A stretch of DNA of 64,000 bases, taken from assembly GCA_024529925.1 (NCBI GenBank), contig JAFEUB010001422.1, positions 583,501 to 647,500 on the forward strand, written 5' to 3'. This DNA is from Ophthalmolycus amberensis. Its lineage: Eukaryota; Chordata; Actinopteri; Perciformes; Zoarcidae. The translations under genes were made by a program, and so were the position numbers. This document shows, piece after piece, positions 56,528-64,000 of this stretch (the first letter of the stretch is position 1; the number at the start of each line of letters is the position of its first letter). Under the pieces are notes generated by a model. The model worked only from the letters and a program-made list of their open reading frames with translations. It did no database searches and was not told where the DNA came from.

Positions 56528-58065
56528 ATGGCAGAATTGTCTTTGTATTTCGCTAATGCCAATGTTTCACTGCGGCAAACTATGGATATTGATAAGGTTA
56601 GTCTGTGCGATACTACTTTCACCACTTTCCGTGTTTGTAAATGAAAAAAACATATTTTTTGCGAATTACTTCCTTTAGCTAAGAAGATAACCGTCAACAA
56701 ACACAAAGTAGCTAGCTTAGCTAACAGCTAATTTACGAACATTTGGGACTTTACTTACCACACTGTGTAGTTACACAGTGTAAAGAACTTGACTAACGTT
56801 AAGTTACATATGACGTTAGTCAAATAACTTTGCTTCGTAGTTACATCTTTTATGTTTGATGTTTTATTAGTTTATTCTGCCAGACTGTGGGAGGAGGGCA
56901 CATCAAACAAGAATATCTTTTAGCATGTTTGTGCCTGGCTTATCGGCACCATTTACAAAAGCTGTTAATAATATACTGCATATTACTAATATTACTGGTG
57001 GCATTGTCTGTTTTGACAGAATCCAGCAGGGCCGACAGACTTAGAGCGGGTGGAGATGGGAGACTCTGCCGGGAGGCAGGTGAAGGTCCCCCGCAGGACC
57101 ATCTACTTCGCCAGCGGAGAGACCATGGAGGAGTACAGCACTGATGAAGAGGAGGAGCCCTTGAAGAGAGACGTCATCACTGTTGACACGGTAGGTTCAG
57201 ATTTGTGCTTTCTGTGATTGACCAGCAGACGTGTGGTCTAATTGTCATATTCTCGTCATGTGTATTCTAGTCCAAACTGACCTGGGCTCCGTACTTCTGG
57301 TTCCACATGTGGAGAATGGGCACCTCCACTATCTCAGGTAAAGTAGTCTACTGTCTCAGCTGGCATTCACGCTAGCAAGGACCAATCGCATCCTACTACG
57401 TTCTGAAATATCAAGAGATCTCACAGTCAGAGAAGTCAATACATGTTATAAATGCTCTGCGGAAATACTGGAATATTAGCACTATCAGATGTGATTCACA
57501 GCGTGTTTCACACTTGAATTGTACTCTGCTGTTTTTGATATCGTCATTGTGTTTGTGTGCGTTTGTTCCTGTAGTGTGTGACTACATGGGCGAGAGACTG
57601 GCCTCTATGTTCGGCATCACCTCTCCTAAATACCAATATGCTATTGATGAGTACTACCGTATAAAGAAAGAGGTAGGACACATGCGCACATGCACATCCT
57701 TGGGTTCCACATGTCAATTTCTTATGTGAATAAAGTCAGATCATTTTAAAAGCTGCTTACACAGAGGCAGGAGCAAGCTGTCAAACAATAATTTATATTA
57801 GTATGAAATGCAACTTACACTGGTGTGTGCCCCCCCCCCCCCCCTGCAGGAGGAGGAGGAAGAGGAGGACAACCATCTGTCCGAGACGGCGGAGCGTCGG
57901 TTCGCGGAGCAGCGAAGAGGCGAGCAGGAGGATCTTCATCCTGCTACCGTGGAGCAGCCGGAAGCTTCCGGAGCCTCCTTTGTAAACATCAGCTTTGATC
58001 TGGAACCTGAACCTCCTCTCAACCCCGCAGACACCAACAGAGTCCCCTCTCCCCTCCCCTCCTGA
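56528..58065 (+). CDS. fam177a1: FAM177A1, 5 coding exons
   Basis: Small FAM177-family protein; the human protein has been linked to the Golgi/endomembrane system. Coding exons: 56528-56596, 57020-57190, 57271-57337, 57575-57672, 57850-58065, giving 206 aa. Conserved blocks: VPRRTIYFASGETMEEYST, LTWAPYFWF, CDYMGERLASMFGI, SPKYQYAIDEYYRIKKEEE. The last exon begins with a Glu-rich run (from about residue 136) and ends with a variable tail containing SFVNISF. A 15-base C run (57830-57844) forms the tract before the last acceptor. The family match is strong. A1 versus B rests on the neighbour ppp2r3c, which flanks FAM177A1 in human. Confidence 0.92.
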
Positions 58066-59410
58066 AAACTGACTCTCAAGAGACAAACCACCGACATCAA
58101 ACCGAAACACGAAACCTTAATTTACGTAGCAGTATAGATTAATAGCGCTGTAATATTTTCTATGTTTTTATTTTATAAACGAACATTCTTAGTACATGGT
58201 GCAGGGAGAAAGTAAAAGGGCTGTGGAAGTGACTGCACTAGCCTTATGTGTGAATGTGTATGGTGTGAAACTATGCAAGATTGAGATGTTTCTATTTGCT
58301 GACCACACGGGGCTCAGCTCACTCTGAATTGACAGCAGTTGAGTGGATGTGGAAAACATGCTGGATGTGAATCTTATGGAGGAAATAGTCCCCAATCTGT
58401 TTGTTCATCGGTTTATAAACGGAACTGAACTAAACAGAAAAATAATGAGCCCCACCTCTGGTGTCAGCAGCAACATCAACAGACACGCGTTACACCTGCT
58501 GTGTGATTGTTGATCCTGCTGCTGTATGTAAGCAACGTCTGACATTTTGCAAGTTCAGCCAGTTTTGTAAAGGCGGGGCCTGATTTGTCCCCTCAGTCTC
58601 TTTCTGTGCTTCTTGTCTCCGATATGGTTGTCTACACTCGTCATGTGCATCGTTAAAGTGGAAGAGGGATGGCTCGTTTTTGACTTCCAAGCTATAAAGA
58701 TAAGCAGGGAATGATGACATTGCCACTTCGGGCCTTCTGATAGTCACGAGTACTTCCTCAAGGCTACTGCTCTTAGAACAGGACTCGTGTAAAATGCTGA
58801 GCTGTTAACTAGGAGGCCTGTTAATCCAAGATCTGAATTCATAGGTGTGATGCTTGTTGGTATATTAATTAGTAATATCCTGGTCCCCTCCAGAGCAGAA
58901 GATCTGACGGCTAAAATGTGGTGTTTTATTAAATATTTAGTTTTCTTTTGGGGCCCTCCTGGTAAGCTTTATATAAAAGAAGTGTTTCTGTGGTAATGCT
59001 TAAAACTGTCATGGAAAGTGAACCGAATACATTGATCTACCTTCATGTGTACACTTGTGTGTTCATTCTTGAAGTGTCCTTCTGGAAGCCTTCATACGAG
59101 TGTTTAGCTGCTCAGCAGGCGTAGTGCTGAGACCGAGCTATCGTAAGCTTCTTATTGATTATTTATATCCGCTGACATGGCTGTGTGGTGACAGGCCTCA
59201 CATGTCAGCCGCAGTGTTTGCAGAATGACCCAGCTCAACAAGAGCGTTTAACTTGGCTTGTTACGTTTGTTAACAACATTTTGTGGGTGAATGTCTTTCA
59301 CTCGTCAATGAAGGATATTATTCATGCTTTGTGTAAAAGGGGCCGACATATATGCAAAGTTATTTTAACAAACCTTTAATGAATATGTATATTTATATTT
59401 TATTTGTGTT

Positions 59411-59416
59411 AATAAA
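59411..59416 (+). terminator. Polyadenylation signal of fam177a1
   Basis: AATAAA, about 1.35 kb after the stop codon, in an AT-rich 3' UTR; the UTR would end near 59435. No exon is seen between here and the ppp2r3c stop at 59962. Confidence 0.55.
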
Positions 59417-59961
59417 ACATGTAAACACTCATACGGTGGAGTTTTGTTTGTTTTATCATTATACATAACGAATGACTTGTTATAAAGGAATTAACCAGCT
59501 GTTCATTCTAGAAGCTTTATCATGTACTAGGCATTCAAATCATGAAGGGTGTTCTAACATCCCAACCATCTTATCTAATAAATGATGTTCATTTACAGTT
59601 TTAAATGACTTTATGAATCTCCCTCTCATGGCTCAGATCAACAGCACGACATCTCAAAACAGCAGCTTTTGATCTCAGTGGGTGTAAATGTAAAAGAAAA
59701 CATTTAGGCATCGTCACAAAAGGAAACAGTTATTTTAAAGAGGTAAATGACAAAACAATGGTCGTTCCAGGAAAATACGGAATATTTGCAAAGCAGAATG
59801 TCTGCTGCTTTCCTCAAGGTTTTCACGATGTCCATATCTAGCTAAAACGTACCCAGGGGGACCTGAGTCAGCAGTAAGAGTTCAGGTGTGACACCGAGTG
59901 AGCCGGTGTCCTTTAGGTAACGGGGGTGCCTCTACCACACTTTCAGCCCCCTAAATCATCT

Positions 59962-62129
59962 TCAGCTGTCGTCGAGGTCAGCTGTGTTGCTGCCGTCGCT
60001 GTCGTTGGGAACCAGCACCTCTCTGTTCTCGTAGGTCCAGAAGCCGTTAAGGTCGATGAGAATGCTGGTGACGGTATCGCCCTGGCAACTGTTCACCAAG
60101 TCCTGGAGAGTGATCTTGTACGGGTCTTTGGGCTTCACCATGTCAAAGATCTCATCCTGAGGACGAGGCAGGGATCAAAACCTTCATCTTTCTTTATTTT
60201 TTACCCCAAAACAAAGTGTCTCTATTTGCGTGTGTGTGTGTACAATATACCTTGACATCCTGGAAGGTGACGGGCTCCTGACCGTGGAGCTTCATCTGCT
60301 CCTGAATGGCCTGAAAGCACACAACAGTATCATTACACACTGACACAAGCTACAAGCTAGGTCCAAGCCTTAAAAAGAGTCCGGAGCTCGGATGATAATT
60401 TACCCTGAAGAAATAGTTGAGGGAGAAGACGTTGAGGTATCCCTGATTGTCCATGTCCAGAAGTTTAAAAATATACTGCAACGCCGCAGGCTCCTTCCTG
60501 TTCTCCAACGCCAATACAAAGTCTAGATAGGTCTTGTAGTCCTGAGACAGGAGGAGAGAAACACAATTATTCCACCATCATTAAAACACCACTGGGCAAC
60601 GCAACAGTTGCAGAAAGCTGGAGAATGACTGACGGGGGGGCATTGGAGCCGTTTGGCCTAGGTACTGTGTTTGATTGTACCATTTCTCCATCGTAGGTGA
60701 GACACTCCTGAAACACTCTGTCCAGGAAGACCGAGGTGAGCGTCGCCGTGCCGTAGCGAGAAAGCTCCTCTTTGCTCAACATGCCGTTGTGGTCCTTGTC
60801 CAGGTTAAGGTACTGGCCTGTGGAGACACAAAGATACCAAAACATCCAGCAAACGGTCGATTGGAGGCTGGAAACCTGACATTCACGCAGAGACGTTTTC
60901 TCACCGTAGACTCTGAGAGCGGAGGGGGCCGAGAACCAGTTGGACTCCTGACTCTCTTTAGAGAGCTCCTCGTCTCTCAGCTGAGAGCCCAGAGGGAGAG
61001 GAGACGACAGCGTGACAGAAAAGAAGCCAAACATTACACAAGCCGGTCTCTACAGTTGTGGGACAATTGCTTTACAATGAATCTGCCTTGGAATGTTGCA
61101 CGATTTCATGTAAGAAGAGATAAAAAACAGCATTTATCCATAAAACACAGCTACAAAATGTCCTGAAATTGTCCCTTTAAAAACATGTTTTTGATCCTTT
61201 AACTGCCCGCTTGTAGTGTAGAAACAGAATAAATTAATAACATCTTATCAGTGACAGAGCAAAAAAAAAATTCTACCTCCAATAAAGTCGTCCAGAAAGC
61301 TGCAGGCCAATATATCCTGGATTTTAATCTTTCCTGAAGAAGACAAAACAGAGACACAAACGTCCTCAGTACAAGGACTTTGTAAACTCAGCCTCTCTGA
61401 AGCTCACAATTCAGTGTTACATTTTCACCATGTGTGGGGTTCAGGCTCACCTGTTCGGAGGGGGTCGAGGAAGAAGAAGAACTTGCGAACAGCGGTGCAG
61501 ACGTAGAAGGAGTAGAAGGACTTCTCCAGTCCGTCCAGCTGAGGCAGAGTAGGGGATCAGCTCCAGGATGTAGTTCTCCAGATCCTACACAGAACAACGG
61601 CCTTTTCACTTCACCACGAAAGGAAGCCATTCATCTCCTACTGGCTGCTCATTACTTCAAAGAGGAAACACGTTTTCTTAAATGTGTGGTGAGTGATGGA
61701 AATGCTCACCGACTCTCTGAGGTGGCCCTGTCCCGCGACGTCATACAGACTCAGACCTATCCGGGTCTGATGCAGCCAGACTGGATGTACAGAGAGGATA
61801 GAAATGAGCAACATGCAGTGACAAGATATTCACCAGTTTAGATAAATCCAGGTAATAAACTGGGCTGGGAGTTACTAACAAAACGAAACTATCAAAGGAA
61901 ATATCTTGAGAAGTGTGTCATATGAGAATAACAAGTCTTGTTGTTCTACCGTCTCATTCTACTTATTTATCGTTGCTCACTGATGAACATGTAAAAAGGG
62001 ACAAAGTAGACGAGAACATGGCGGTCCAGACCTTTCCTCATGACGTAGTTAAAGAACTGCATGATGGAGATCCTGCCGTAAGGGTCGCTATGGAGCAGCT
62101 TGGAGTACACTCTGGCTGTGAAGAATTTT
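59962..62129 (-). CDS. ppp2r3c: PPP2R3C (PP2A B'' gamma), 3' nine exons, partial
   Basis: Regulatory B'' gamma subunit (G5PR) of protein phosphatase 2A. Exons (minus): 62032-62129, 61710-61780, 61451-61584, 61277-61333, 60905-60980, 60681-60817, 60404-60541, 60251-60310, 59962-60156. They cover about the last 321 of roughly 453 residues; the 5' exons would lie beyond the minisatellite, outside the window. Conserved blocks: DPYGRISIMQFFNYVMRK, WLHQTRIGLSLYDVAG, KFFFFLDPLRTG, the EF-hand DKDHNGMLSKEEL, LDFVLALENRKEPAAL, IDLNGFWTYENRE. Two single-base insertions break the frame: an extra C in a C4 run (gggg at 61552-61555) and an extra T (aaa at 61284-61286). Phases of all flanking exons fit only without them. 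Confidence 0.9.
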
Positions 62130-62205
62130 CTGAAGGAAAGAGGAGAGAAGAGGCAAGGAATTGTTACTGTTAATACCATGACGCTGTTAGATCTGAAAGC
62201 CAGGG

Positions 62206-64000
62206 CTTCCCCCTTTAGATCTGCTGTTAACATGCGTCTTCCCCTTTAGATCTGCTGTTAACATGCGTCTTCCCCTTTAGATCTGCTGTTAACATGCGTC
62301 TTCCCCTTTAGATCTGCTGTTAACATGAGTCTTCTCCTTTAGATCTGCTGTTAACATGCGTCTTCTCCTTTAGATCTGCTGTTAACATGCGTCTTCCCCT
62401 TTAGATCTGCTGTTAACATGAGTCTTCCCCTTTAGATCTGCTGTTAACATGCGTCTTCCCCCTTTAGATCTGCTGTTAACATGCGTCTTCCCCTTTAGAT
62501 CTGCTGTTAACATGCGTCTTCCCCCTTTAGATCTGCTGTTAACATGCGTCTTCCCCTTTAGATCTGCTGTTAACATGTGTCTTCCCCTTTAGATCTGCTG
62601 TTAACATGTGACTTCTCCTTTAGATCTGCTGTTAACATGAGTCTTCTCCTTTAGATCTGCTGTTAACATGAGTCTTCCCCTTTAGATCTGCTGTTAACAT
62701 GTGACTTCTCCCTTTAGATCTGCTGTTAACATGAGTCTTCTCCCTTTAGATCTGCTGTTAACATGTGTCTTCTCCTTTAGATCTGCTGTTAACATGAGTC
62801 TTCTCCCTTTAGATCTGCTGTTAACATGAGTCTTCCCCTTTAGATCTGCTGTTAACATGTGTCTTCTCCCTTTAGATCTGCTGTTAACATGTGTCTTCTC
62901 CTTTAGATCTGCTGTTAACATGTGTCTTCTCCCTTTAGATCTGCTGTTAACATGTGTCTTCTCCTTTAGATCTGCTGTTAACATGTGTCTTCTCCTTTAG
63001 ATCTGCTGTTAACATGAGTCTTCCCCTTTAGATCTGCTGTTAACATGTGTCTTCTCCCTTTAGATCTGCTGTTAACATGTGTCTTCTCCTTTAGATCTGC
63101 TGTTAACATGTGACTTCTCCCTTTAGATCTGCTGTTAACATGAGTCTTCTCCCTTTAGATCTGCTGTTAACATGTGTCTTCTCCTTTAGATCTGCTGTTA
63201 ACATGAGTCTTCTCCCTTTAGATCTGCTGTTAACATGAGTCTTCCCCTTTAGATCTGCTGTTAACATGTGTCTTCTCCCTTTAGATCTGCTGTTAACATG
63301 TGTCTTCTCCCTTTAGATCTGCTGTTAACATGTGTCTTCTCCTTTAGATCTGCTGTTAACATGCGTCTTCCCCCTTTAGATCTGCTGTTAACATGCGTCT
63401 TCCCCTTTAGATCTGCTGTTAACATGCGTCTTCCCCCTTTAGATCTGCTGTTAACATGCGTCTTCCCCTTTAGATCTGCTGTTAACATGTGTCTTCCCCT
63501 TTAGATCTGCTGTTAACATGTGACTTCTCCTTTAGATCTGCTGTTAACATGAGTCTTCTCCTTTAGATCTGCTGTTAACATGAGTCTTCCCCTTTAGATC
63601 TGCTGTTAACATGTGACTTCTCCCTTTAGATCTGCTGTTAACATGAGTCTTCTCCCTTTAGATCTGCTGTTAACATGTGTCTTCTCCTTTAGATCTGCTG
63701 TTAACATGAGTCTTCTCCCTTTAGATCTGCTGTTAACATGAGTCTTCCCCTTTAGATCTGCTGTTAACATGTGTCTTCTCCCTTTAGATCTGCTGTTAAC
63801 ATGTGTCTTCTCCTTTAGATCTGCTGTTAACATGTGTCTTCTCCCTTTAGATCTGCTGTTAACATGTGTCTTCTCCTTTAGATCTGCTGTTAACATGTGT
63901 CTTCTCCTTTAGATCTGCTGTTAACATGAGTCTTCCCCTTTAGATCTGCTGTTAACATGTGTCTTCTCCCTTTAGATCTGCTGTTAACATGTGTCTTCTC
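62206..64000. repeat. 31/32-bp minisatellite with higher-order structure
   Basis: About 57 head-to-tail copies of a unit with core AGATCTGCTGTTAACATG followed by NNTCTTC and a variable C/T tail and CTTTAG. Variants differ at three bases (gcg, gtg, gag, or gtga before ctt) and by one base of length. The array runs off the right edge. It lies upstream of the last visible ppp2r3c exon, so probably within an intron of that gene. Frames through it (MLTADLKGKTHVNSRSKG) are repeat artefacts. Confidence 0.95.

Noticed and set aside
62382..63896. Long frames encoding repeats of MLTADLKGKTHVNSRSKG
   Set aside because: They arise because two minisatellite units (31+32 bp) equal 21 codons. No start context, splice structure or family supports a gene.
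62206..64000. CRISPR-like regularly spaced repeats
   Set aside because: Units are directly adjacent without unique spacers, in a eukaryotic intron; this is a minisatellite.

Overview
The window looks like nuclear DNA of a ray-finned (teleost, probably percomorph-type) fish. Every gene is split by GT-AG introns. The proteins match vertebrate families closely; calmodulin is identical to the vertebrate protein as far as I can recall it. Introns are short and rich in CA/TG repeats, and several dispersed repeats typical of fish are present. No prokaryotic features, rRNA genes or free-standing tRNA genes were seen.

Layout, left to right. (1) 1-2340: repeats and plain intergenic DNA. (2) 2676-5299, minus: a class-IV-like beta-tubulin gene whose last exon is cut by three extra introns. 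(3) 5300-7550: CCAAT-type promoter, then intergenic DNA with a LINE 3' end. (4) 7598-16869, plus: nrde2, 19 coding exons. (5) 19087-25367, plus: a calmodulin gene, with an unexplained 194-codon reading frame in its first intron that splices in frame to calmodulin exon 2. (6) 27701-31931, minus: a very young, non-autonomous LTR retroelement whose LTRs carry a perfect estrogen-response-element palindrome next to a TATA box. (7) 32563-33991, plus: a 5'-truncated L2-type LINE with a reverse transcriptase frame. (8) 36379-55418, minus: ttc7b, 21 coding exons plus two candidate cassette exons; its introns hold a SINE-like element, MITE-like repeats and a complete 1.08-kb non-autonomous hAT element with an 8-bp target duplication. 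(9) 56528-58065, plus: fam177a1, divergent from ttc7b. (10) 59962-62129, minus: the 3' nine exons of ppp2r3c. (11) 62206-64000: a 31/32-bp minisatellite with higher-order structure that runs off the window.

The genes are unrelated housekeeping or signalling genes: microtubules, a nuclear RNA exosome regulator, a calcium sensor, a PI4KA plasma-membrane complex subunit, a Golgi/endomembrane protein and a PP2A regulatory subunit. They do not form one pathway. nrde2, calm and ttc7b recall human 14q32.11, while fam177a1 and ppp2r3c recall human 14q13.2, so the window joins two blocks that are separate in human.

Three single-base insertions interrupt otherwise conserved frames: one in ttc7b exon 1 and two in ppp2r3c. 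They may be assembly errors or real lesions. Exon coordinates were worked out by hand from splice signals, reading phase and recalled family sequences; no alignment was run.
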